Of a DNA stretch of 13,824 nucleotides, positions 6,768 to 13,824 are shown piece after piece (positions within the stretch are counted from its first letter, which is position 1; every line of letters starts with the position of its first letter). Position numbers and translations under genes: made by a program. This DNA is from Mailhella sp. (GTDB lineage Bacteria > Desulfobacterota > Desulfovibrionia > Desulfovibrionales > Desulfovibrionaceae): assembly GCA_017411945.1 (NCBI GenBank), contig JAFQPD010000091.1, positions 1 to 13,824 on the forward strand, in the 5' to 3' direction. The notes beneath the pieces were generated by a model. It worked only from the letters and a program-made list of their open reading frames with translations. It was not told the origin of the DNA and searched no databases.

Positions 6768-8471
6768 ATGTTCAAATGCGCTAATGGCGGCGAGGCCGCA
6801 GCTCGTGCTCTGATTGATCTTGGTGTCGATACCGTCTTTACTCTGACTGGTGGCCATCTCAATCATATTCATCAAATTCTTGAAAAAAGCCCAGTTCGTA
6901 TAGTAACCACCCGCCATGAACAGGCTGCCACCTTCATGGGCGATGCTTATGCTCGCATGACCGGAAAGACCGGTGTTGTCATGCTTACTGCCGGCCCTGG
7001 CTTCACTAACTGCATTTCTCCTCTTCAGCAGGCCGCTACAAACTGCACGCCTCTGCTGCTCATTGCAGGAGCATCCGGTATCGACTGCCGTGACAAAATG
7101 GACCTGCAGGATGCCCGTCAGGTCGATATCGCACGGCCTATCGTCAAAGAAGCCTACGTGTGTACTCAGGTTGACCGCGTAGCTGAATATGTGGAAATGG
7201 CCTATCGCCAGGCTCGCACAGGACGCCCCGGTCCCGTATTCCTTGAGCTCCCCTGCGATATTCTGGGCAAGGCCATGCCGAATGGGCAGTGCCGGTGGTT
7301 CAAGACCAGTAACGCCTCCGCCCCAGTGGACATCGATGGCGTAGAGAAGGTCCTTGACCTTCTGCTTAAGGCCGAACGTCCTATAGTTGTGGTCGGCAGC
7401 GGTGGCGGCTATGCCAAGGCTGGCGATGCTCTGAAGGACTTTGCCGAACGAGCTGGTGTTCCTGTGTTCACTTGCAATATGGGACGTGGCCTGATTTCCG
7501 ACCTGCATCCTCTGAGCTTTGGTCTTGCTGGACCGCACCGTCCGCTTACGGCTGAAAAGGCCTACAAAGAAACTGATCTTGCCATTATCCTTGGCAATCG
7601 TATCTCTCTCAACCACTATTTCGGCGGTGCCTACAACCGCGATGCCGTCCTTGTCCAAGTCGACATCTGTCCCGAGGAAATGGGACGCAACAGGGCTATT
7701 TCTTATCCCATCGTAAGTGATGTGAGAGCGTTCCTTGAATACGCCGTGCGCCGTCTTGATGAACGCGGTCTTTCGGGAAAGATCGGTGAACGCTTTGCCT
7801 CGTGGCTTGAAGTCCTGAGAGCCGAAAAGGTCCGCTGTCTCGAAGCCATGATGCCCAATATGACCAGTAACGATATCCCCATCCATCCTCAGCGTCTGGT
7901 TTATGAAGTTGACCAGTTTATGAACCGCGATGACGATGTTGTTCTGGCCGATGGTGGCGACACGCTGACCTGGGTCCATGTTGGTCGCACAGTGCGTTCC
8001 CCGTATCGTATTCTTGACCATGGACAGTTTTGGTGCATCGGTGGCGGCCTGCCGGACACCATAGCGGCGAAGATCGTTTATCCGGACAGCCGTGTGGCTC
8101 TTGTGACTGGCGATGGCTCCTTTGGTTTCAACTTTATGGAAATTACCACTGCAATACAGCAGGGACTGAAGTTTGTTGTCGTTGTTGCTAATGACCAGAG
8201 CTGGGGCATGATCCGCCATAGCCAGCAGCTCCGTCTCGGACACGCTCTCGACTCTGTCACCTGGCTGGGACAGGTGCCTTATCACAAGCTTGTGGAGGCG
8301 GCAGGCGGTAAGGGATTCTTTGTCGATAAGCCTGAAGACATCCGCCCCGCCCTCGAAGCCGCTTTCGCAGCCGATACTGTGGCTTGTGTCAATGTTATGA
8401 TAAACTCCGAAGTGATCAGCCCCGCCAGTATAGCCCTTGGTCAGCTTGGAGCCTACAAGATCACGGATTAG
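6768..8471 (+). CDS. ThDP-dependent lyase/carboligase (acetolactate synthase / benzaldehyde lyase type)
   Basis: A cytoplasmic enzyme of 567 residues, the usual family length, with an ideal AAGGAGG 5 bases before its ATG. All three domains are present: an N-terminal pyrimidine-binding domain with catalytic glutamate E51 (TTRHEQAATFMGDAYARM), a central domain (about 190-330), and a C-terminal pyrophosphate domain with the Mg/ThDP motif GDGS (448-451) ending at N475 (ANDQSWG). H30 in LTGGH, E51 and Q114 fall where Pseudomonas benzaldehyde lyase has H29, E50 and Q113. Acetolactate synthases have a small residue in place of that His. NDQSWGMIRHSQQL also resembles that enzyme. This favours cleavage or formation of a 2-hydroxy ketone over branched-chain amino acid synthesis, and no ilvN or ilvC neighbours are present. 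It is the first gene of the sigma-54 operon, so it probably acts on the TRAP-imported compound. The substrate is unknown. Confidence 0.88.
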   Translation: MFKCANGGEAAARALIDLGVDTVFTLTGGHLNHIHQILEKSPVRIVTTRHEQAATFMGDAYARMTGKTGVVMLTAGPGFTNCISPLQQAATNCTPLLLIAGASGIDCRDKMDLQDARQVDIARPIVKEAYVCTQVDRVAEYVEMAYRQARTGRPGPVFLELPCDILGKAMPNGQCRWFKTSNASAPVDIDGVEKVLDLLLKAERPIVVVGSGGGYAKAGDALKDFAERAGVPVFTCNMGRGLISDLHPLSFGLAGPHRPLTAEKAYKETDLAIILGNRISLNHYFGGAYNRDAVLVQVDICPEEMGRNRAISYPIVSDVRAFLEYAVRRLDERGLSGKIGERFASWLEVLRAEKVRCLEAMMPNMTSNDIPIHPQRLVYEVDQFMNRDDDVVLADGGDTLTWVHVGRTVRSPYRILDHGQFWCIGGGLPDTIAAKIVYPDSRVALVTGDGSFGFNFMEITTAIQQGLKFVVVVANDQSWGMIRHSQQLRLGHALDSVTWLGQVPYHKLVEAAGGKGFFVDKPEDIRPALEAAFAADTVACVNVMINSEVISPASIALGQLGAYKITD

Positions 8472-8483
8472 GATAATGCGTGA

Positions 8484-8516
8484 TCAGGTTTCTGAGTATA
8501 GTTTCGACTAACCTGA
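8484..8516 (+). promoter_or_regulatory. intercistronic stem-loop next to the dctP ribosome binding site
   Basis: TCAGGTT (8484-8490) can pair with AACCTGA (8510-8516), directly touching the strong AAAGGAGG of dctP. It may protect the 5' end of a processed dctP message or tune its translation. Confidence 0.4.
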
Positions 8517-8528
8517 AAGGAGGAAAAC

Positions 8529-9527
8529 ATGAACATTATGCGTACTGCTCTGTTGTTTGCCGCGTCTATGATGCTTTGTGCTCCGGCCTACGCCGCCGAC
8601 TACAAGCCCATGACTGTCCGCATGGCCTGCTCTACGCCTCCTGGCACTATTCAGGCTATGCCTCTTGATAAACTTGCCGAGATCGTTGAACGGGAATCTG
8701 GAGGCAAGATCAAGTTTGAAAAATTCTATGGTGGTGTGCTCGGCGACGAACAGAGTACCGTTAAGCAGCTTCGCAGCAACAGTATTCAGGTTGGTGTCCT
8801 TGCCGCTGGCAACCTGACTCCCTTCGCTCCTCGAGCAACCCTCGTCATTATGCCGTACCTTTTCCCGAAGAAGGAAATGGCCCGCACGTTCTTCTCAGAT
8901 AAGCCTATGATGGATGAGCTTGCTGGTGCCGTTGTGAAGCAGAGCCACACTCGTCCTCTCGCATGGCTCATGAGCGGTTATCGTGTGCTGACCAACTCCA
9001 AGCGTCCTATCAAGACCCTTGCTGACATGCAGGGTCTGAAGTGGCGAGTTCCTCCCGTGGCATTGCAGCTCGATACATTCCGCTCTTGGGGTGTTGAGCC
9101 GCATCCTCTGGCCTGGATAGAAACTTTCAATGCTCTGCAGCAGGGCGTTATCGATGGTCAGGAGAATCCCAACGACCTCAACCGCGATACCAAGTTCTGG
9201 GAAGTGCAGAAGTACATCTCCAATGTTCATTACATGGTATGGGTAGCCCCCATTCTCGTGAGCGAAAAGTGGTATAGTAAGCTTGATGCCGATACCAAGC
9301 AGCTTTTCGACCGTGCTGCTCAGGAAGCTGCTCACTGGATGTGGGACTATGCAGAAGCACAGGATAAGAAGGCTCTGCAGGAATGTATCGACCACGGCAT
9401 GCTCGTCAACGATCTTGAAGACGAGGCTGTGTGGATTGAAAAGGCCCGCTCCGTATGGCCTAAGTTCTACGATGCAGTCGGAGGCAAGGAAGTCCTCGAC
9501 AGAGCTCTGAAGATTATGGGTCAGTAA
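8529..9527 (+). CDS. dctP: TRAP transporter periplasmic solute-binding protein (DctP family)
   Basis: A protein of 332 residues, typical for the family, with a very strong AAAGGAGG before the ATG. A Sec signal peptide occupies residues 1-22 (short basic start, hydrophobic core, APAYA cleavage site). The mature protein shows DctP landmarks: GGVLGDEQSTVKQLRSNSIQ, then GLKWRVPP with R173 at the position of the family's conserved carboxylate-binding arginine, then ALQQGVIDGQENP (202-214). It captures its ligand in the periplasm and delivers it to DctQM. The arginine suggests an organic acid, but the exact ligand cannot be read. It is the second gene of the sigma-54 operon, 57 bases after the ThDP enzyme, and is flanked on both sides by stem-loops. 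Confidence 0.95.
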   Translation: MNIMRTALLFAASMMLCAPAYAADYKPMTVRMACSTPPGTIQAMPLDKLAEIVERESGGKIKFEKFYGGVLGDEQSTVKQLRSNSIQVGVLAAGNLTPFAPRATLVIMPYLFPKKEMARTFFSDKPMMDELAGAVVKQSHTRPLAWLMSGYRVLTNSKRPIKTLADMQGLKWRVPPVALQLDTFRSWGVEPHPLAWIETFNALQQGVIDGQENPNDLNRDTKFWEVQKYISNVHYMVWVAPILVSEKWYSKLDADTKQLFDRAAQEAAHWMWDYAEAQDKKALQECIDHGMLVNDLEDEAVWIEKARSVWPKFYDAVGGKEVLDRALKIMGQ

Positions 9528-9537
9528 AACGCTTCAA

Positions 9538-9572
9538 CTTGCCGGGCTGGCAGATAATGCTGGTCCGGCAAG
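9538..9572 (+). promoter_or_regulatory. stem-loop between dctP and dctQ
   Basis: CTTGCCGG (9538-9545) pairs with CCGGCAAG (9565-9572) around a 19-base loop, with no strong T-run after it. It probably serves as a 3' stabiliser or leaky terminator that keeps the binding protein more abundant than the membrane subunits. Confidence 0.5.
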
Positions 9573-9590
9573 CCTCTTTGTGAGGTTATC

Positions 9591-10097
9591 ATGCTACGCA
9601 ATCTGTACAATAATTTTGAAGAATACGTGTGTTTTTTCTTCTGCTCCGTCATGATATTTTGTCTTACGCTGCAGGTTGCCATGAGAACTCTCACTGGCGA
9701 CTCCATAGCATGGACGGAGGAGCTCAGCCGCTACTGCTTCATCTGGACTGTTTATATGGCCATGTGCCTTGTAACAAAACGGCTCAGTCAGGTGCGAATC
9801 ACGGCACAGTTTCTTAAAGCTTCCATTCCGGTCAGACTTTTTTTTCGCATCCTTTCCGATGTGATAACTATAGGCTTCAATATTTTCATTATTTACATAT
9901 GCCTCGGCTCTATAGTGGAGAATATAGAATTTCCTGAGATAGCTCCAACGCTTGGTGTCGTTAAGGCGTATATAGAGCTGATCATACCGTTCACCTTTGC
10001 CCTTTCCAGCTGGCGTTGCCTTGAATCGTATATAAACCACTTCAAGAACGGCACTCTGTCCGCTCTGGTCATGTACTCTGGTGAAGGAGGGCTGTGA
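9591..10097 (+). CDS. dctQ: TRAP transporter small permease subunit (DctQ family)
   Basis: A protein of 168 residues with the expected four membrane helices (about 13-31, 46-63, 88-107 and 128-145). It has the family signature around residues 38-52: SIAWTEELSRYCFIW, the Trp-Thr-Glu-Glu stretch before helix 2. DctQ joins the large permease to form the membrane complex and helps DctP dock. GAGG lies 8 bases before the ATG. Its stop codon TGA shares its final A with the start codon of the next gene, so the two subunits are likely translationally coupled. Confidence 0.93.
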   Translation: MLRNLYNNFEEYVCFFFCSVMIFCLTLQVAMRTLTGDSIAWTEELSRYCFIWTVYMAMCLVTKRLSQVRITAQFLKASIPVRLFFRILSDVITIGFNIFIIYICLGSIVENIEFPEIAPTLGVVKAYIELIIPFTFALSSWRCLESYINHFKNGTLSALVMYSGEGGL

Positions 10098-11392
10098 TGG
10101 ACGTCTTAACTCTTCTTTCCTGTTCAATGCTGGCGCTTCTCATCGTTGGCGTACCCATCTACATGGTTCTCATCGGCTCAACGATCATCACTCTGGTGTC
10201 TGCAGCCGGATTGCCCCTTGCTATAGTGCACGAGGCTCTGTTCGAAGGTTTGAACTCTTTTGCTTTGCTGGCAATCCCTGTCTTCGTAGTTGCAGGTTCA
10301 CTTATGGAGCGGGGTGGAATAACGACTCAGATCGTCGATGTGGTAAAACAGCTTACAGGTCGCATTCATGGCGGCCTCGGCATAACTACGATTTTCGCCT
10401 GTACCTTTTTCGCCGCTATTTCTGGTTCTGGTCCTGGTACTGTGGCCGCAGTGGGCACTTTGCTCATCCCTTCCATGATTCGTAACGGCTATACGCCGTC
10501 GTATGCGGCCGCCGTATCCTCGTCGGGAGGCACTATCGGCATTCTTATTCCGCCGAGCAATCCTCTCATTATCTACGGCATCATGGGTAATGTCTCGATT
10601 ACAGCCCTGTTTACAGCCGGTTTCGTGCCAGGTTTCATGGTGGCCGCTGTCATGACCATGACCACATGGGTAATTGCAAGGCGGCATGGCTTCGGCGGCG
10701 ATGCTCTGCAGGAAAAGTTCAACGCCAAGCACTTCATCAAAACCTGCTTGAAGAACAGCATGTCCCTGCTGACGCCTTTCATCGTGCTCGGTTCGATTTA
10801 TTCCGGTGTCTGTACGCCCGTTGAAGCCTCCGTCGTAGCTGTTGTTTGGGCTTTCTTCGTTGGCGGTGTCGTCAATCGCGCTCTCACCTTCCGCGGCATT
10901 TATGAGTCTGTTCTGGATGGCGCGATGTTGTGCGGCGTGGTCCTTCTCATCGTTGGTTCGTCCACTCTTTTCGGCAAGCTGCTGACCTATGAACAGGTGC
11001 CGCTGAAGCTGGCTACGCTCTTCCTCTCCATTTCTGAGAGCAAGTACGTTATCATGCTTCTTATTCTCGTAATGCTGCTCATCCTCGGCATGTTCCTCGA
11101 GACTTTGGCCACTCTGATCATTCTGGTTCCCGTTTTGATGCCTGTCATCGTGCAGCTTGGCATTGATCCAGTTCACTTCGGCATATTCTTGGTGCTTACG
11201 AATGAAGTGGCGTTGCTCTCTCCGCCTTTAGGAGTCAACGTGTTCGTCTCTGCAAAAATCGCCAATCTTCCAGTGGAATCTGTTGTCGTGGCGATACTTC
11301 CCTACATTGCGGTGCTTATCGTCTGTACTCTTCTGGTGGCCTTCATTCCTGCGATCTCCCTTAGTCTTCCAAGGCTGTTTGGGCTTATGTAG
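10097..11392 (+). CDS. dctM: TRAP transporter large permease subunit (DctM family)
   Basis: A protein of 431 residues that is hydrophobic throughout, consistent with the 11-12 helices of DctM. Family motifs include SLMERGGI (68-75), AISGSGPGTVAAVG (107-120), GGTIGILIPPSNPLIIYG (144-161) and a late EVALLSPPLGVNVFV. It is the ion-driven channel subunit of the TRAP importer. I chose ATG 10097 (overlap TGATG with dctQ) rather than the GTG one codon earlier, because GAAGGAGG at 10083-10090 is then 6 bases away. It is the last gene of the operon, and a long hairpin follows at 11432. Confidence 0.95.
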   Translation: MDVLTLLSCSMLALLIVGVPIYMVLIGSTIITLVSAAGLPLAIVHEALFEGLNSFALLAIPVFVVAGSLMERGGITTQIVDVVKQLTGRIHGGLGITTIFACTFFAAISGSGPGTVAAVGTLLIPSMIRNGYTPSYAAAVSSSGGTIGILIPPSNPLIIYGIMGNVSITALFTAGFVPGFMVAAVMTMTTWVIARRHGFGGDALQEKFNAKHFIKTCLKNSMSLLTPFIVLGSIYSGVCTPVEASVVAVVWAFFVGGVVNRALTFRGIYESVLDGAMLCGVVLLIVGSSTLFGKLLTYEQVPLKLATLFLSISESKYVIMLLILVMLLILGMFLETLATLIILVPVLMPVIVQLGIDPVHFGIFLVLTNEVALLSPPLGVNVFVSAKIANLPVESVVVAILPYIAVLIVCTLLVAFIPAISLSLPRLFGLM

Positions 11393-11431
11393 GTGAAATT
11401 CTCCTATCATAGTGTTCTGTTTGTCTAATTT

Positions 11432-11480
11432 ATGACGGCCCGGTCGAAAATGCTTTATGCACTCTCGACCGGGCCGTCAT
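11432..11480. terminator. 16-bp perfect hairpin between convergent dctM and regulator genes
   Basis: ATGACGGCCCGGTCGA (11432-11447) pairs exactly with its complement at 11465-11480 around a 17-base loop. There is no T-run on either side, so it is not a standard intrinsic terminator. Its place between two converging genes still suggests a transcript end or a barrier to antisense reading. Confidence 0.6.
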
Positions 11481-11508
11481 GCTACACGCTATTTGCAGTA
11501 GACCGTGA

Positions 11509-12873
11509 TCAGCTGGTTGTAATCTTGTATTTTTTTAGTTTGCTATAAAGCGTCACACGACTGATACCAAGACTTCTCGCAACGGCAGAGATGTTGCCAG
11601 AATGCTTTCGCACCTCATTGATGAGGAACTGTCGCTCTTCCTGCTGAATAAAATCGTTCAAGCGTGTGCGGCATTGAGTTTTTTCTTTAGAAGGAAGATC
11701 GCCGGTAATATGCGCAGGAAGATCCTTAGCTCCGATCTGCTTGTTGGTGCAGTGCAGGGCGGCGAAAGCGAGGGAATTGAAAAGCTGGCGAACATTGCCG
11801 GGCCAGTCGTAGCGGAGCAGGGCTTCGAGGGCCTCAGTTGTTATGTCTCCATGAAAATTTATCTTGGTGAGGATATGGCGGGAAATATCAATAATGTCAT
11901 CGCCTCGCTCCGACAATGGGGGCAGGATAATGGAGAGTGCATTGATACGGTAAAACAGATCTTCCCGGAAAAGATTCTCCTCGATCATTTTTTCAAGATT
12001 TTTGTTCGTTGCCGTGATGAGTCGAAAGTCCACCTGCACTTCTTTGACGGCGCCCACCCTCGTCAGCTTTTTTTCCTCCAGAACTCGCAGAAGTTTTACT
12101 TGGGCGACTAAGGGCATATCACCTATTTCATCGAGAAAAAGTGTGCCTCCATTAGCGAGTTCAATGAGACCTTGCTTGCCCTGACGCTGCGCTCCAGAAA
12201 ATGCACCGGCTGCATAACCGAAAAGTTCAGCTTCAAGGAGATGCTCGGGGATGGCTGCACAGTTAATACTGACAAAAGGCTTTTTCTTGCGATCTCCCAT
12301 GTTATGCAGGGCACGGGCGACGAGTTCTTTGCCGGTTCCGGTCTTGCCCTGTACGAGAACTGGGTGTGGCTCATGAGCATAGCGCTTGATAAGAGCCTTC
12401 ACCTCTAGCATTTTAGGGCTATTTCCTATGAGTTCGCTGAAAGATTGATTATTTTCATGCTGAACTTCATATTCATGCATTTTTTTGTAAAGACTCGAAA
12501 TCTTACTATTCAAGCTGTCGATATCAGAAGGATCGGTGAAAAGGATGTGAGAGATCATGCCGACTACGGCATCTCCATCCTTGACCGGAATCCTGTTTAC
12601 GACAAATTTATACTCATTGCCAAACAGGGGAAGCGTGCAAAGATCGGCAGTTTCTTCCTTGCCGTTTTCCATCACTATGTAGGCGCGCGTTGGTGGATTT
12701 ACATCTTCTATAGGTTTTCCAAGAAATGAAAGAACGTCTCCACCCAGCAGATTAGCATAGCATTTATTGATAATTCTGATGATTCCTTTTCGATCGCAGA
12801 ATAATATACCCTCATGGAGGGCATCGATAACTTTCTGGTGCATTCCGTCTAGACTGCTTAAAATAGTCTTCAT
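11509..12873 (-). CDS. sigma-54-dependent transcriptional activator (PAS - AAA+ - Fis)
   Basis: A protein of 454 residues. An N-terminal PAS-type sensor (about 12-112) is followed by a short helical linker (116-140). The AAA+ domain has Walker A GKTGTGKE (176-183), the sigma-54-contacting loop as GAFSGA (223-228, instead of GAFTGA), Walker B TLFLDEIGD (244-252) and FREDLFYR (302-309) with the arginine finger. A Fis-type helix-turn-helix (about 410-452: NISAVARSLGISRVTLYSKL) ends the protein. Such proteins bind an enhancer and use ATP to open sigma-54 promoters. No response-regulator receiver domain is present, so a ligand or redox signal through PAS is likely. It converges on the ThDP-TRAP operon and is its probable activator. 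GGGAG is well placed before the ATG. Confidence 0.94.
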   Translation of the reverse strand: MKTILSSLDGMHQKVIDALHEGILFCDRKGIIRIINKCYANLLGGDVLSFLGKPIEDVNPPTRAYIVMENGKEETADLCTLPLFGNEYKFVVNRIPVKDGDAVVGMISHILFTDPSDIDSLNSKISSLYKKMHEYEVQHENNQSFSELIGNSPKMLEVKALIKRYAHEPHPVLVQGKTGTGKELVARALHNMGDRKKKPFVSINCAAIPEHLLEAELFGYAAGAFSGAQRQGKQGLIELANGGTLFLDEIGDMPLVAQVKLLRVLEEKKLTRVGAVKEVQVDFRLITATNKNLEKMIEENLFREDLFYRINALSIILPPLSERGDDIIDISRHILTKINFHGDITTEALEALLRYDWPGNVRQLFNSLAFAALHCTNKQIGAKDLPAHITGDLPSKEKTQCRTRLNDFIQQEERQFLINEVRKHSGNISAVARSLGISRVTLYSKLKKYKITTS

Positions 12874-12946
12874 AAAAGACTCCCTTTCTTCTGCAGGTAA
12901 CGTGTAATAAAAACTTAGAAGAGTTTCTAAAGAAAATAGTACAAGT

Positions 12947-13014
12947 ACTTAAAATTTTTAAGTCTTGTGATTTTTATCACCATATCCCCAATGACATAGA
13001 CTAGCAAGTACTTG
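12947..13014. promoter_or_regulatory. control region of the activator gene with three palindromes
   Basis: Read toward the minus-strand activator, this region holds CAAGTACTTG (13005-13014), a CRP/FNR-like site TGTGA-N6-TCAC (12966-12980) and a 17-base palindrome ACTTAAAATTTTTAAGT (12947-12963). A partial second CAAGTACTT at 12942-12950 overlaps the last. A weak promoter candidate is TTGCTA (13007-13002), 17 bases, TATGGT (12984-12979). Autoregulation and control by a CRP-family protein are plausible but unproven. Confidence 0.45.
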
Positions 13015-13020
13015 ATAAAG

Positions 13021-13533
13021 GAGTTGTCACAAGTTTTGAAGGTCCCGAGAGAAGAGGCAGATGCCTCGGCAGCTGTATATGCACAGTGAGCAGGATTTTA
13101 TCCGCAACGGGGCAATGCAGCATAACCTTCTACTGCGAGTTTAAATTGAAGAAGGGGCTTCTGGTATAGGTCTCCTTTTCTTGGTTGACGCCTTCAGGCA
13201 GGGAAGAGGGCTTGCAACCGAAGAAAATAAGCACCTGTTAGGCGGGGCGACAACAGCATTATGCATGAAAGGCACCTTTTTGATAGAACGGAGTTGTTCA
13301 AGTTCCTGTCCACAGTCGAAAAGGTGCCGCTGTATGGCAAAAGAACAGGAACATGTCTCTTAGATAGAGGAAGGATGCCGGCTTTATAAATTCAAGCCGA
13401 CGCCTTTAGATGCGAGGTGATAACATTTCTTTACAGGCCGGCTCGAGCCGCCCGTTTTTCGAGTAATCCAGAGTTTTGGCTAGAGGGGCATGAATGTTTA
13501 CTCTGGAGGTCGGAAATAGGGTTGGAAAAAAGA
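13021..13533. other. intergenic region without a convincing gene, rich in inverted repeats
   Basis: Short open frames exist but have no ribosome binding site or recognisable family. The most protein-like is 13261-13389 (42 codons, starting MHERHLFDRTELFKFLSTVE), possibly a gene fragment. Inverted repeats include GAGGCA-GA-TGCCTC (13054-13067), a 13-bp stem 13271-13283 with 13316-13328, an interleaved 8-bp pair 13302-13309 with 13345-13352, CGGCTT (13379-13384) with AAGCCG (13394-13399), and a 12-base palindrome at 13439-13450. Confidence 0.4.
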
Positions 13534-13566
13534 AAAGGGCTGTAAGCTTATCGCTTACAGCCCTTT
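13534..13566 (-). terminator. rho-independent terminator of the tRNA cluster
   Basis: A 14-bp perfect stem (13534-13547 with 13553-13566, core GGGCTGTAAGC) has a 5-base loop. On the minus strand it is followed by TTTTCTTTTTT. It lies 8 bases past the tRNA-Gly(CCC) 3' end. Confidence 0.9.
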
Positions 13567-13574
13567 GAAAGCTC

Positions 13575-13649
13575 TGGAGCGGGCAGCGGGATTCGAACCC
13601 GTAACCTTCAGCTTGGGAAGCTGACACTCTACCGTTGAGTTATGCCCGC
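13575..13649 (-). tRNA. glyT-CCC: tRNA-Gly (anticodon CCC)
   Basis: 75 bases including an encoded CCA end. The acceptor arm GCGGGCA pairs with TGCCCGC. The anticodon arm TCAGC-TTCCCAA-GCTGA gives anticodon CCC, which reads GGG. The T arm contains GGTTCGAATC. It is the last gene of the tRNA cluster. Confidence 0.95.
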
Positions 13650-13653
13650 GTAC

Positions 13654-13681
13654 AAAAAAAGCCTTACTTGCGTAAGGCTTT
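13654..13681 (-). terminator. terminator-like hairpin between the two tRNA-Gly genes
   Basis: On the minus strand a 10-bp stem, AAAGCCTTAC / GTAAGGCTTT (13681-13672 with 13667-13658), has a 4-base loop and runs into seven T residues (13660-13654). It fills most of the 39-base spacer between the Gly(GCC) and Gly(CCC) genes. Confidence 0.8.
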
Positions 13682-13688
13682 GATTTCG

Positions 13689-13763
<75 letters not shown>

Positions 13764-13764
13764 A

Positions 13765-13824
13765 TGGAGGCGACATCCGGATTTGAACCGGAGATCAAGG
13801 TTTTGCAGACCTATGCCTTACCAC
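13765..13824 (-). tRNA. cysT: tRNA-Cys (anticodon GCA), partial at window end
   Basis: The 3' 60 bases are present, with an encoded CCA end, a T arm containing GGTTCAAATCC, and the anticodon loop CTGCAAA giving anticodon GCA. The acceptor 5' strand and part of the D arm lie beyond the window. Confidence 0.9.

Noticed and set aside
6633..8285. 550-codon open frame on the minus strand
   Set aside because: It is antisense to the clearly conserved ThDP enzyme, runs over the sigma-54 promoter, and has no family motifs.
10298..11176. 292-codon open frame on the minus strand
   Set aside because: It is antisense to dctM and strongly polar only because it mirrors hydrophobic codons.
13181..13363. 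60-codon open frame near the tRNA genes
   Set aside because: It has a weak start, no ribosome binding site, and a Cys/Ser-rich composition typical of non-coding DNA.

Overview
The window is chromosomal DNA of a moderately GC-rich Gram-negative anaerobe. A textbook sigma-54 promoter, a TRAP transporter, an NtrC-type activator and the codon use fit the Desulfovibrionaceae (Desulfovibrio / Bilophila / Mailhella type). This placement is inferred from gene content and style, because no rRNA or marker protein is present.

Left part (1-2930): the window opens in the C-terminal half of a MATE efflux protein whose N-terminal half is absent, so it looks truncated at a junction near position 160. A good terminator follows. 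After an AT-rich gap comes an Xre/HTH regulator, and 63 bases downstream a gene resembling the uracil-DNA-glycosylase fold. That second gene is broken by an apparent one-base deletion near 2638. A bidirectional terminator separates it from the next gene on the opposite strand.

Middle (2931-6767): a very large minus-strand protein of about 1012 residues has a degenerate PHP-phosphoesterase-like N-terminal domain and a C-terminal membrane region. It has its own sigma-70-type promoter. The roughly 700-base gap after it holds a decayed IS3-family orfA transposase relic and the control region of the next operon.

Core (6600-12900): a sigma-54 promoter, with an upstream dyad/direct-repeat element that is a likely activator site, drives four plus-strand genes. 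These are a ThDP-dependent lyase/carboligase with benzaldehyde-lyase-like active-site residues, then a complete TRAP transporter (dctP, dctQ, dctM). Convergent to them lies a PAS / AAA+ / Fis activator, the obvious candidate regulator. The simplest reading is an inducible uptake-and-cleavage (or carboligation) module: DctP binds an organic acid in the periplasm, DctQM import it, and the ThDP enzyme acts on its C-C bond. The substrate cannot be read from the sequence. This is the best candidate for an undescribed system here.

Right end (12900-13824): about 660 bases without a convincing gene hold several palindromes and one interleaved (pseudoknot-like) repeat pair. Three minus-strand tRNA genes follow: Cys(GCA, partial), Gly(GCC) and Gly(CCC). 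There is a terminator after the last and, unusually, another between the two Gly genes.
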